Of a DNA stretch of 64,000 nucleotides, positions 51,042 through 59,653 are shown piece after piece (within the stretch, counting starts at the first letter, position 1; the number at the start of each line of letters is the position of its first letter). A model generated the notes under the pieces. The model was not told the origin of the DNA, made no database searches, and was given only the letters and a program-made list of their open reading frames with translations. This DNA is from Lentisphaeria bacterium (lineage in GTDB: Bacteria; Verrucomicrobiota; Lentisphaeria; Oligosphaerales; Oligosphaeraceae): assembly GCA_016288215.1 (NCBI GenBank), contig JAEEYQ010000005.1, positions 62,001 to 126,000 on the forward strand, in the 5' to 3' direction. A program made the translations under genes and the position numbers.

Positions 51042-53189
51042 CTAATTGTGGGTTTTTACGGTGAAATGGACCGTGGCGGTCTGTGGTGGGTCTTGGGGGC
51101 TGACAACAGTCAGGCTGTGGTTGCCGACGGCGAAGACGCGAGGGGAGTTGTCTGGAAGGGGGCCCAAATAGCGGTTGTCGATGAACCAGAGAACATTGGA
51201 GGGAGTTGCCCTCAGCATCAGCTGGACATTGCCATTGACGTCGGCGATAAAATGACCTGGAACGGGGGACAGGATGGCGGGACGCGAGGGAACGGGATGG
51301 CCGCATTGCGTGCATAGGCGGAGAGGAATGTCCTTGCCCGCATAGGCGGTGAAGGTGCGGAGGCAGTGAGCACCGGCGGTCAGACCGGTTTCCGTGCAGA
51401 GGGTGGCCGGCTGGCAGTTTTGGGCGGGAGATGGCCAATGGGGCGGCGCATGGTTGTCGTACAGCATTGACATGATGGCACCGGCGCAGGGGGCGGCGGC
51501 GTGAAGTCCGGTCAATTCAGCGGAGGGCGAGCCGGATTTGTTGCCAAACCAGACGCCAAGGGTGAAATCCGGCGTGTAGGCGAAGCACCATGCGTCTCGA
51601 TTGCCGTTGGATGTGCCGGTTTTCCATGCCACGGGAAGGACACAGGCGGGAAGAGCCCGCTGGGTCAGCATTTGATTGATCAGAACGCAGACCGTTGGCG
51701 GGAAGGCTGTTGGGGGAGAGGGGAAAATTGAGACATCTTCTAAGAAACTGCAAGGCAAATAGTTACCATTTCTTGCAAACATGGCGTAGGCGGCGGTGAG
51801 ATTCAGCAATGTGTGACCGGCCGTTCCCAAAGCCAGGGACAGCCCATGGGGGGTGATGTCGGTTTTTCCGTCCGCATGACGGGAGCGGGGGGTGGCAAGA
51901 ATGTGGAGGGACGCGAAACGGTCTTCCAGCCGCTTGGGGCCGAGTTGGGCCAGCAGACGGATGGCGGGGGTGTTCAGAGACAGGCTAAGTGCTTCCGCTG
52001 CAGTGACTTTTCCCTTGAATTGGCCATCGTAGTTTGTCGGCGTGTAGGTGGCGTAGCGCAGAGGTGCATCCCAAAGCAGCGTTTCGGGGCAGATGAGGCC
52101 GCCGTCAATGGCCTCCGCATAGATGAAAGGCTTTAGGGTGGAGCCGGCGCTGCGCACGGCGGTGCAGGCGTTGACTTGCCCTGCCAGAGGAGAATGGTAG
52201 TCCAATGTACCCACAAGAGCCAAAACATGCCCGTTGCGGGAGTCCAAAAGGACGGCGGCACCGTCGCGGACGCCTGCAAGGGCGTTGCGCCGCTGGATGA
52301 GGCACTGCTCAATGGCCTGCTGGACATCCCAATTCAGGGGAATATGGATTTGAAAGGCATTCTTCACCTGTGTCTTCGCCAATCTGAGATAGTGGGCCAG
52401 TGCGGTGTCTTCCCGTGTCATGAATTCTGCGGGAAGACTGAAATTGCGTAGGGGCAAGGGGATATGATAGGTGTGCCAAGCCAGGCCTGGGGATAGAAGA
52501 CCATGGCGAGCCATGAGGGCCAAGACGACCCGCTGCCGTTGGCGGGCCTTGTCCAGATGGAGGTCGGGGCGGTAGGCGTTTGGCCGTTGGGGGAGACCGC
52601 AGAGCAGGGAGGCTTCCGCCCAAGTCAATGCGTTGGCGTGTTTTCCGAAATAGTACAGGCTGGCGGCCTCGATACCGTAGATTTTGCCGCCGAACGGGAG
52701 GTGGTTGAAATACAGGGCCAGAATCTCCTCTTTGGAATGGCGACGTTCCAACTTCCTTGCCTGGCTGGCCTGCAGAAATTTGGACCAATAGCTCCGTCGT
52801 CGCTGAGGGGCGGCCAGCCGCGCCACCTGCATGCTGATGGTGGAGGCCCCGGACACGATGCGTCCAAAGGTCAGATTCATCCAAAAGGCGCGGAGGATGG
52901 CTCGATAGTCTATCCCATTGTGCTGGAAGAAGTTAGCATCTTCAGCGGCCACCATGGTGGCCACGGCGGGAAAGGAAATCTGCGAAAGGGGGATGTCAAA
53001 GCGCCATTGGGCGTCGTAGGTTCGCTCCGCATGAATGAGCCGCCCTTGGCCATCGAAGAACTGACGGGCCGGCGTGTGGGTGGCCAATGCCACGGCAGGG
53101 TCATCAACGACCAGCGGCGCCGCAAGCCAGATGAGACTGCCAACAATCAAAGAAAGCAGGAAGGCCAAGGCAATCCATCGGAACCGCAT
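51042..53189 (-). CDS. pbpC: Penicillin-binding protein 1C (PbpC)
   Basis: A 715-residue bifunctional peptidoglycan synthase. N-terminal membrane helix (8-27), glycosyltransferase 51 domain about 55-225 (EDANFFQHNGID, SGASTISMQVARL, KEEILALYFNHLPFG), transpeptidase about 290-560 with SAGSTLKP (catalytic Ser), SLN and KTGTSNG, and a C-terminal BiPBP-type beta domain about 620-715. The start at 53189 gives a standard anchor; no strong ribosome site is visible and a longer start is possible. It is transcribed alone toward the MiaA gene. Confidence 0.92.
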   Translation of the reverse strand: MRFRWIALAFLLSLIVGSLIWLAAPLVVDDPAVALATHTPARQFFDGQGRLIHAERTYDAQWRFDIPLSQISFPAVATMVAAEDANFFQHNGIDYRAILRAFWMNLTFGRIVSGASTISMQVARLAAPQRRRSYWSKFLQASQARKLERRHSKEEILALYFNHLPFGGKIYGIEAASLYYFGKHANALTWAEASLLCGLPQRPNAYRPDLHLDKARQRQRVVLALMARHGLLSPGLAWHTYHIPLPLRNFSLPAEFMTREDTALAHYLRLAKTQVKNAFQIHIPLNWDVQQAIEQCLIQRRNALAGVRDGAAVLLDSRNGHVLALVGTLDYHSPLAGQVNACTAVRSAGSTLKPFIYAEAIDGGLICPETLLWDAPLRYATYTPTNYDGQFKGKVTAAEALSLSLNTPAIRLLAQLGPKRLEDRFASLHILATPRSRHADGKTDITPHGLSLALGTAGHTLLNLTAAYAMFARNGNYLPCSFLEDVSIFPSPPTAFPPTVCVLINQMLTQRALPACVLPVAWKTGTSNGNRDAWCFAYTPDFTLGVWFGNKSGSPSAELTGLHAAAPCAGAIMSMLYDNHAPPHWPSPAQNCQPATLCTETGLTAGAHCLRTFTAYAGKDIPLRLCTQCGHPVPSRPAILSPVPGHFIADVNGNVQLMLRATPSNVLWFIDNRYLGPLPDNSPRVFAVGNHSLTVVSPQDPPQTATVHFTVKTHN

Positions 53190-53416
53190 GATGTAACATC
53201 TTGCGCCAGAACACCTTGAATCTAGTTTTTCTGTGTTTTGTAAGTCGTTGGTGTTAAGGGACATGGAAACCAAATGGAAATTTGAGTTGGGCAATGGGGC
53301 TCAAGGGGCTTCGTGCGGTCTTTCCACGGCGGTCGTTGCGGAAAAACAGAGGCGCAGGTAAGGCTACAGGGTTTTTGCGGGTTCGGGAGACTCCTTCAGT
53401 ATCGTTATGGCGAATA

Positions 53417-53700
53417 TTGCATTTATTGCAAGTTTGAGGAGCGTCAACGCCTTGATGACGGCCTTTTCCCGTGGTGACGAAAAATCGTCGCGTCAGGGCC
53501 ATTTTTTTGCCCCTTTTGGGGGGATGATGGCCATTACGGCCACTAGGGCGCGTTCTATGGCACGGGGGGTATGTTTAGGTATATTAATACCTAAATTGGA
53601 CATGGGCCCTTTTCGGGCCATCTGGACGAGTTTCTGCCTTTGCCCAAGTTGGGAAAAGGGTGCTCGTCGGGAATTTTTGAAGTTGCAAAAAATGCAATAT
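53417..53700. repeat. Dispersed element A, copy 2
   Basis: A 284-base relative of 1897-2182. It starts TTGCATTTATTGCAAG and ends TTGCAAAAAATGCAATAT, and keeps AGGTATATTAATACCT (about 53577-53592) and a GGGCCCTTTTCGGGCC hairpin. It lies in the 528-base gap between the PBP1C start and the Nudix gene end; the stretch 53190-53416 has no other clear feature beyond a possible promoter for pbpC. In both places the element is 170-230 bases upstream of a minus-strand gene and in the same orientation to it. Confidence 0.7.
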
Positions 53701-53717
53701 GATGACAGCGTTTTCGG

Positions 53718-54191
53718 TCATGGAGCGGGGAAGAGGCTGCGGGCGAGCTGTTCGGTCCGCATGGAGTCGACGAGGGTGAGCTCAGGAAGCTGGAATTTGT
53801 GTAACTCTTTTAGCCACAGGATGATGTGCTTGTCGGCAGGAACCCAGTCCAAAAGGGGGAACTGAGAGGGGGAGAACCAGTCGGCCTTTTGGCCTTCCGT
53901 GGGGCAGGGGGCGGTGTCCGCCGTCGGAATGCATTCAAGGAAATGCAGGCGGATGGTCTTTTCGGGATAGACGTGGAGGATGTGGAACAACGGAAACGCC
54001 CGTTCGATGTCCAACGCCAACTCCTCCTTGAGTTCGCGGCGGATGCAATCGACGAGCGTTTCGTGTTCTTCCTTTTTGCCGCCGGGAAACTCCCATTTCC
54101 CGGCAAGATGGCTGCCTGGACGGCGGGTCGCCAAAAGCAGCCGCCCCCGATTCAGGATGACGGCTGCGCAGACGTCAAGAGGAGCTGCCAT
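53718..54191 (-). CDS. Nudix hydrolase (MutT/8-oxo-dGTP diphosphatase type)
   Basis: A 157-residue sanitising phosphatase. The Nudix box is at 38-60 (GGKKEEHET...RELKEEL) with the catalytic Glu residues in place, preceded by GKWEFPGG as in MutT-type enzymes. It probably removes oxidised dGTP. Its start codon overlaps the stop of the Pal gene (TAATG), so the two are translationally coupled, an unusual pairing. Confidence 0.85.
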   Translation of the reverse strand: MAAPLDVCAAVILNRGRLLLATRRPGSHLAGKWEFPGGKKEEHETLVDCIRRELKEELALDIERAFPLFHILHVYPEKTIRLHFLECIPTADTAPCPTEGQKADWFSPSQFPLLDWVPADKHIILWLKELHKFQLPELTLVDSMRTEQLARSLFPAP

Positions 54192-54880
54192 TAGCGCATG
54201 GGGCCAATGAGGAACTCCGCGCGGCGGTTCTGGCTATGCTCCGCCTCCGTGGTGGCGTTGGGGATGACGGGACGGTCTTCGCCGTAGCTGATGGTCTCCA
54301 TGCGGCGGACATCCACGCCAAGGGCCCCCAGATAGTCGCGGACGGCCAAGGAGCGGCGTTCGGACAAGGCGCGGTTGTATTCATCGCTGCCACGTTCATC
54401 GCAATGGCCTTCGATGACCGTGCCAAAGCCGGGGTTCTCCTTCAGATAGACGGCCAGGGCGTCCAGTTTGCCGCGCTCGCTGGCTTTGACCTCGGCTCGA
54501 TTGTAGTCGAAATAGATCTTCTCACTCCAGTAGGAGCCGTTCTTGAGGAAATTGGAGGTTTCGGCGCCGCTGACGGCCTCATTCAGGTCGCCCCACGCGC
54601 CGGGACCTTCGTTGAGGCCGGCGCCCGTGCCCGTGCCACCAAATCCATCGCCGTCGGCGCCGTTAAGAGCGGCGAACTGGGCCCCGCTGATGGAGTCGGC
54701 CGCGAAGCCATCAGCTCCCGCGCCGCCGACACTGCCCGCGGCCCCATAGGCGCCGGCTCCATGGGGAGACTGCTGAAGCCCGGCCAGGTTGATTTTCGGT
54801 TTCTTTGCGCAGCCGACGGTGGTCAGGACGGCGGTGGCGGCAAGGATGGAGAGGAGGGAGGAGAGGCGCTTGGTGAACAT
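54191..54880 (-). CDS. pal: Peptidoglycan-associated lipoprotein (Pal/OmpA family)
   Basis: A 229-residue outer-membrane lipoprotein. Signal ending in TTVGC (Cys24), then a Gly/Ala-rich linker to about 110 that is longer than in E. coli Pal, then an OmpA domain with IYFDYNRAEVKASE, EGHCDERGSDEYN and RRAEFLIG, which binds diaminopimelate of peptidoglycan. It anchors the outer membrane. TolA/B are not nearby. It follows the zinc-ribbon protein gene by 57 bases. Confidence 0.9.
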   Translation of the reverse strand: MFTKRLSSLLSILAATAVLTTVGCAKKPKINLAGLQQSPHGAGAYGAAGSVGGAGADGFAADSISGAQFAALNGADGDGFGGTGTGAGLNEGPGAWGDLNEAVSGAETSNFLKNGSYWSEKIYFDYNRAEVKASERGKLDALAVYLKENPGFGTVIEGHCDERGSDEYNRALSERRSLAVRDYLGALGVDVRRMETISYGEDRPVIPNATTEAEHSQNRRAEFLIGPMR

Positions 54881-54937
54881 GCTGTGTTTTCCTTTGCTGA
54901 GACTTGGGTTGTGGATTTATGTGAAAAAGGACGTGAT

Positions 54938-56980
54938 TTATTCGGAAAGATGGTCTTTGAGGGCATCCATGAGCCAGTTGGCGATGCTGCTGGCGCCGAT
55001 GCCGTTATGCTGGAACCAGGAACTCATCCATTTTTTCGCGCTGTGGGTTCCATTGACTTCAAAGAGGGAGCGGGCATCCACCAATGGGATGTTGGCCTTG
55101 GTGCACCATTGGCGCCACGAGCGGAGCACGCTGTCAAAGAGCTGCTTGCGGGTTTCCTCCCATGCCTTCTTCAGGGCGGGGTCATAGGCGGCCTCGTCGG
55201 AGTCCTGCGGGTAGATGGGATTGGGCAGCCAGGCCAGCGGCTGGATGTGGTTCTCCGCCAGCAGGGAGACAAAGTGGTCGAAGGAGGCGGACAAACGGCC
55301 TAGACGATCCTTAAGTTCCTCTTGCCCAATGGTTTCTCCTGGAGCGCACTTGGAGTCTGCGAAGGCGAAGGAGAAGATGACCAGTTGGGGGGAGAAGGGC
55401 AGAATGTCGCGACCGAAGCGGGCGATGGCGGCGTCCGTGGTCGTCCCCGGCATTCCCGCATTGAGGACACAGACCTGTCGAGAATCTCCAAATCGTTGCT
55501 GCAGACGGCTTTCGAGAAGCGTTGGCCACGCCTCCACGTGGTCTTCGCAGGACATGGTTAGCTCATCGCCGATGCAGACCACGCGGTAGTCCGCCTTTTC
55601 CATGCGGCTGATGAGGGCGCTGGTCATGCTTCGTGGCCAATCCATGGTCAGGGGGCTCTTCAGCCAGTCGCCGCTGGTGGGGATTCGGATGACCGGCGTG
55701 ATGGCTCCTGCCTCAATGGGTTTTTCCTTCACTTCGGAAATCTCCTGGCTGACGCAGTCTGCGCAGCAAGTGGGCTTGTTGAAGACGCCCAACTGGACCT
55801 GCAGCTGCTCCTGCGCCGACCAATTGAAGGACTTGCCGCATTTTTCACAAGTCAACGTCTCCGCCTTGTGGGTGGAAAGGAACTCGTTGCAGGATTTGCA
55901 GCGCCTGGGCTGCGGAATCTCCCGCCCCAGACAATGGTCTTTCAGCTGGTCTTCAGGCTTGTAGGTCCAAGTGCCGCTGCAGCCTTCCTCCTGGCACGGT
56001 ATCTCCTTAGGCTTCAAGGTCTTAAGATATTTCTCGCATTCCGCGCAACGGCGCGAGGGGGCATGGTCCAGACCCGTGACCTTTGCGGTCAGCTGCATGC
56101 TGCGTGACCAAATCCATGTGTTTTTGCAGCCGCGGTTTCGGCAAGGCATCTCGATGTCTTTTGCGTTGTTGAAGAACGTGAAGCAGTCCTTGCACATCCG
56201 GGAGGGGACTTTGGGCTCCTCGCCTTCGGGCGTGGCCAGTCGGTTCTCCAGCTGTTCGTAAGCGCTGTAGGTCCAGGTGTTCTTGCAGCCATGGATTTTG
56301 CAGGGCATCTCCTTGTTGGTGAAGGACTTGAACAGCTCGAAACAGCGGTCGCACATACGGTGTGCGTCAGCGTGAGTCTTGCCGGCGCGAATCTGCTCCA
56401 GCTGCTGATAACGGTTGAGGACATAGGTGTGATCGCAGCCCTTGACGCGGCATTTGACCTCCTTGTCCTCCAAGGTCTTGAGGATTTGGAAGCATTCGTC
56501 GCAGAGACGGCGGGCGGGCACCTTGCCGTTGGCGGCCATCTGCTCTCTGGCGGTCCATGTCCACGTGTTCTTGCAGGATTTGAGACGGCAGGGGATCTGC
56601 TTGTCCTCCACGCTCTTAAGTGATTCACGGCATTCGTTGCAGAAGCCTTTCGGAGGCGTGTCGTAGCGGCCTTGGACCATGGCCTCCAGCTGCTGATATC
56701 GGTTCCACGTCCAGGTGTTGGCGCAGCCGGGACGGGAGCAGGGCATCTCCTTGTCCTCCAATGTCTGGAGTTTGGCGTAGCATTCATCGCACATGCGCTC
56801 CTGATGGGGGTTCTTCCCATGGGCGATGTTCTGCATGGCCTGGTTACCGGAAAGACGAATGATGTTATTGCATCCACGAATCCGACATTTCACCTCGGTC
56901 TCTGGAAACAAATCACCAAGATTGCCAAAATTGCTAGCCAAGACGTCTTCTCCTGTATCCAAAACAAGGGCTTGTTCCAT
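54938..56980 (-). CDS. Eight-fold zinc-ribbon array with degenerate SGNH domain
   Basis: A 680-residue protein, apparently cytoplasmic as no signal or membrane helix is seen. Residues about 29-413 contain eight tandem units of 46-53 residues (the last shorter); units 1-7 share CxxxxC near the start and CxxC near the end, with KNTWTW or a variant after the first Cys pair, the pattern of the zf-trcl-type zinc ribbon, and the last unit (TLTCEKCGKSFNWSAQEQLQ) is closest to it. From about 450 the fold is SGNH-like: CIGDELTM (Glu in place of the usual Ser), NAGMPGTTTDAA, SFAFAD in place of GxND, and no clear D-x-x-H end, so catalysis is doubtful. The start at 56980 has GAAGGCGGG upstream. The gene stands upstream of pal. 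Confidence 0.75.
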   Translation of the reverse strand: MEQALVLDTGEDVLASNFGNLGDLFPETEVKCRIRGCNNIIRLSGNQAMQNIAHGKNPHQERMCDECYAKLQTLEDKEMPCSRPGCANTWTWNRYQQLEAMVQGRYDTPPKGFCNECRESLKSVEDKQIPCRLKSCKNTWTWTAREQMAANGKVPARRLCDECFQILKTLEDKEVKCRVKGCDHTYVLNRYQQLEQIRAGKTHADAHRMCDRCFELFKSFTNKEMPCKIHGCKNTWTYSAYEQLENRLATPEGEEPKVPSRMCKDCFTFFNNAKDIEMPCRNRGCKNTWIWSRSMQLTAKVTGLDHAPSRRCAECEKYLKTLKPKEIPCQEEGCSGTWTYKPEDQLKDHCLGREIPQPRRCKSCNEFLSTHKAETLTCEKCGKSFNWSAQEQLQVQLGVFNKPTCCADCVSQEISEVKEKPIEAGAITPVIRIPTSGDWLKSPLTMDWPRSMTSALISRMEKADYRVVCIGDELTMSCEDHVEAWPTLLESRLQQRFGDSRQVCVLNAGMPGTTTDAAIARFGRDILPFSPQLVIFSFAFADSKCAPGETIGQEELKDRLGRLSASFDHFVSLLAENHIQPLAWLPNPIYPQDSDEAAYDPALKKAWEETRKQLFDSVLRSWRQWCTKANIPLVDARSLFEVNGTHSAKKWMSSWFQHNGIGASSIANWLMDALKDHLSE

Positions 56981-57245
56981 GTGCCCGCCTTCATAAAAGG
57001 CGGTATTACATACGAACATAAAGACAAAAATGAAATTTTCAAATGACCAAGTAGATTTTTCGTGTCAAACTGAAAAAAACATGAATTTCTCCGTCGTTTT
57101 CAACGAAGAAACGGGGAGGGCTGAGAGTTAAGCCGTCGCGAATTGGCGGCGGCCATGACTCGTTTCGCGGAAAGATGAAAGATTTTGCATGCAACAAATT
57201 GCATTTTCAAGGGAAATCTTTGATCCTTCCGCTTTTGAATTGAGG

Positions 57246-57461
57246 TTAGGGGTGCGGCGGCGGGGGAACGGGCTTGAAATTGGGGGCCGGACGTGGGACT
57301 TTGGGGCCACGGGGGGCCTTATGGCCGGTCGGCTGCGGCTTGTTGCTGTAGACGGGGGCCGTGAGGACGGGACCTTTGTTGTGGTGATGGTGGTGATGTC
57401 CGTGGTGGCAGCCGACCAGCAGAACCGTCATGGCGGCGAAAAGGGTCAGAAGGGCTTTCAT
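57246..57461 (-). CDS. Small His-rich, Pro-rich lipoprotein
   Basis: A 71-residue exported lipoprotein: signal ending in LLVGC (Cys18), then at once HHGHHHHHH (19-27), followed by a Lys/Pro-rich tail ending PPPPHP. Eight His in nine positions next to a lipid anchor suggest periplasmic metal (Zn, Ni or Cu) binding or buffering, which is inference. AAGGAAAGCG upstream supports the start. No metal transporter gene is adjacent. The gap upstream to 56981 holds nothing clear. Confidence 0.7.
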   Translation of the reverse strand: MKALLTLFAAMTVLLVGCHHGHHHHHHNKGPVLTAPVYSNKPQPTGHKAPRGPKVPRPAPNFKPVPPPPHP

Positions 57462-57577
57462 GGTGCGCTTTCCTTTTTTGGGGTAGCTTGATATTTGAGA
57501 GGCAATGGATTAGGAGATGCGTTGAAGCGGCTCCCGCCTCGTGACGCGAAAGGCGTCGGAGGCGGGGTGTTCATGGG

Positions 57578-58375
57578 TTACCGTTCTCCGCAGGCTTGCA
57601 GACAGGCCTGCATATGGCCGCGGGCCTCGGCGGCGATGGCGACGCAGGCCGGCAGCTCAAATTCCTTTGCCCCAATGATTTCCAAATCAACGGGACCATC
57701 GAAGTGGAATTTGTGGAGCACGCGGATGTAGCCGAGCAGATCGATGTCGCCGCGGCCGTTGGCCTGCATGGGCGGCACGCCTGGATTGCGTTGGCGTCCC
57801 TTGCAGTCGCGGATATGAACGTGCTTGATGCGGGAGATTACGGCGGCGATGGCGTCGACGGGATTTTCGTTGGCGCGGTAGATGTGGCTGGGGTCCATGT
57901 CCAGACCGAAGTTCGGATGGTCAATGGCCTCCAGCAGCCGCAGGGTGGTGGGGGTGTTCCAGATGGCCGCGCCCACGTGGGCCTTGCAGCAGAGGGTGAC
58001 GCCGTACTTGCCGGCCATGTCAGCCAGCTTGCCCAGACTGTCCACGGACTGCTGGAAGGAAGCCTCGTCGTCCATGGTGCCGCCGGGACCGCAGTTGACC
58101 ACGGGGATTCCGATGGCGTTGGCGGCCTGGAAGGCGGCTTCCATGATGGCGGGGTTCTGGCTGGGCTGCTCCATGGCCTGGATTGGCAGCTCGTATTTTG
58201 CCACCAGGGCCTTAATGGGGTCAACCAGTTCCTTCCATTTGGAGATGACGAGGTGCTCGCTCATGCCGTCAATGGCGGAGATTTCGATGGCGTCGTAGCC
58301 GCAGGCTTTGGTCCACCGGAAGGCGGTCTCCATGTCATAACCGCCGAACAAAACAGAATTTACGCCTAATTTCAT
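57578..58375 (-). CDS. Sugar phosphate isomerase/epimerase (AP endonuclease 2 fold)
   Basis: A 265-residue TIM-barrel protein of the xylose-isomerase-like group. Metal site candidates are Glu in DAIEISAIDG, VNCGPGG, GLDMDPSHIYR (Asp, His) and HVHIRDCKG (His, Asp). It probably isomerises a sugar or keto-polyol such as a hexulose or inositol derivative. GGAGATACATCCC precedes the start. It is 21 bases downstream of the Gfo/Idh/MocA dehydrogenase, a common pairing in inositol or sugar-degradation operons. Confidence 0.8.
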   Translation of the reverse strand: MKLGVNSVLFGGYDMETAFRWTKACGYDAIEISAIDGMSEHLVISKWKELVDPIKALVAKYELPIQAMEQPSQNPAIMEAAFQAANAIGIPVVNCGPGGTMDDEASFQQSVDSLGKLADMAGKYGVTLCCKAHVGAAIWNTPTTLRLLEAIDHPNFGLDMDPSHIYRANENPVDAIAAVISRIKHVHIRDCKGRQRNPGVPPMQANGRGDIDLLGYIRVLHKFHFDGPVDLEIIGAKEFELPACVAIAAEARGHMQACLQACGER

Positions 58376-58396
58376 GGGATGTATCTCCGCTGAGGA

Positions 58397-59545
58397 TTAG
58401 AGGTTGGTGGGGTCGGGCTTGATGAAGGGCAGGGGCTCGGGCACGACCATGACGCCGCCGTTTTCATAGGACTTGATGGCGGCGAAGGTATATTCCAGCG
58501 TGGCGAGGGCGTCACGGCCGGAGGCGCGCAGCTTGTGCTTCGGGACGTTGTTGGTGACGTCCTCCAGGAAGGCATGGATGCGGCGGGGGAACGTGGAGTC
58601 AAAGTTCTTGACGCCCGTGTCGGTGACGATGGGGTCGGGGCAGGCGCCGAGGCCCTCGCCGGCTTTCGCTTCGGGGTTGCCCTGCGCGGGCTGATAGGTC
58701 AGCCGCTCTGTGCAGTTTTCAATGACGAAGGTGCCGCGGGTGCCGCCGACTTCCACGCTCCACCATCCGCCGAGGGACATGGTGGTGTCGCCGCGGGAGC
58801 TGAAGAGGAAGCCCGTGGCGCCGCTCTTGAAGCGCATATGGATGCTGTTGATGGAGACCATGGGGTCGTTTTCGCGGATGCGGTAGCTGGGTTTTCCCAT
58901 AAAGGCCTGAATCTGAGCGACATCGCCGCAGAAGTAGCGCATGATGCTAAAGGGATGGGCGAGGAAGGCCTTCGTGTGGAAGTAGGGCTGTCCCTCCATG
59001 TTTGGACCGGCGGTGCGGGCATAGGCCCATTCGCTGCCGGGGAAGCCCATGCGGTGATGGCAGTAGATGACTTCGCCAATCTTGCCGTCGGCCATGAGCT
59101 GTTTGGCCTGGTCGGCGGGCGCGGTGAAATAGTGGTTCAGGTTGACGCCCAGATAGAGGTTCTTCTGGGTGGCCAGCTTGACCATCTGGCGGGCCTCGTT
59201 GATGTCATTGGAGATGGGCTTTTCGCAGAGCACATGCTTTCCCGTCTCCATGGCGATCATGGCCGGCTCGAAGTGCCATCCGCCGTTCTCCGGACCGCCG
59301 GTGCAGACGTCGACGATGTCCAGATCCTCATTGGCCAGCATTTCGTTAATATTGTAGTAGACGTTGACCTTGCGGCCTTTGGCGCCCTTCTGCTTTTTCG
59401 CATTCAGGGTTTTCGCCAGTTCGTCCGCCCGTTCCTTCACCACATCGCAGACGGCCATGAGCTGCGCCAGATCGTCATTGAAATGACTTGTGGCATGGAT
59501 CGTCCCAATTCCTCTGCAACCGACAACACCAACTTTCAACGCCAT
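58397..59545 (-). CDS. Gfo/Idh/MocA-family oxidoreductase
   Basis: A 382-residue NAD(P)-dependent dehydrogenase. The Rossmann part starts at residue 1 with LKVGVVGCRGIG, has CEKPISND with the catalytic Lys at about 93, and a C-terminal alpha/beta domain (GWWSVEVGGTRGTFVI, DGREAL...FAAIKSYENGG). Likely oxidises a sugar, polyol or inositol together with the epimerase-like product downstream. The start at 59545 is set by GGGAGACAG; the frame is open 23 codons further with no support. Confidence 0.85.
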   Translation of the reverse strand: MALKVGVVGCRGIGTIHATSHFNDDLAQLMAVCDVVKERADELAKTLNAKKQKGAKGRKVNVYYNINEMLANEDLDIVDVCTGGPENGGWHFEPAMIAMETGKHVLCEKPISNDINEARQMVKLATQKNLYLGVNLNHYFTAPADQAKQLMADGKIGEVIYCHHRMGFPGSEWAYARTAGPNMEGQPYFHTKAFLAHPFSIMRYFCGDVAQIQAFMGKPSYRIRENDPMVSINSIHMRFKSGATGFLFSSRGDTTMSLGGWWSVEVGGTRGTFVIENCTERLTYQPAQGNPEAKAGEGLGACPDPIVTDTGVKNFDSTFPRRIHAFLEDVTNNVPKHKLRASGRDALATLEYTFAAIKSYENGGVMVVPEPLPFIKPDPTNL

Positions 59546-59653
59546 GTTTCTGTCTCCCAAAAGAAGAGTTTGACTGTGTTTTTTCCGTGGAGCAAGACGA
59601 TGCTCCGAAGACAATAGAAAAAGATAATTTCAAATCATGAAAAATCAACAGCG

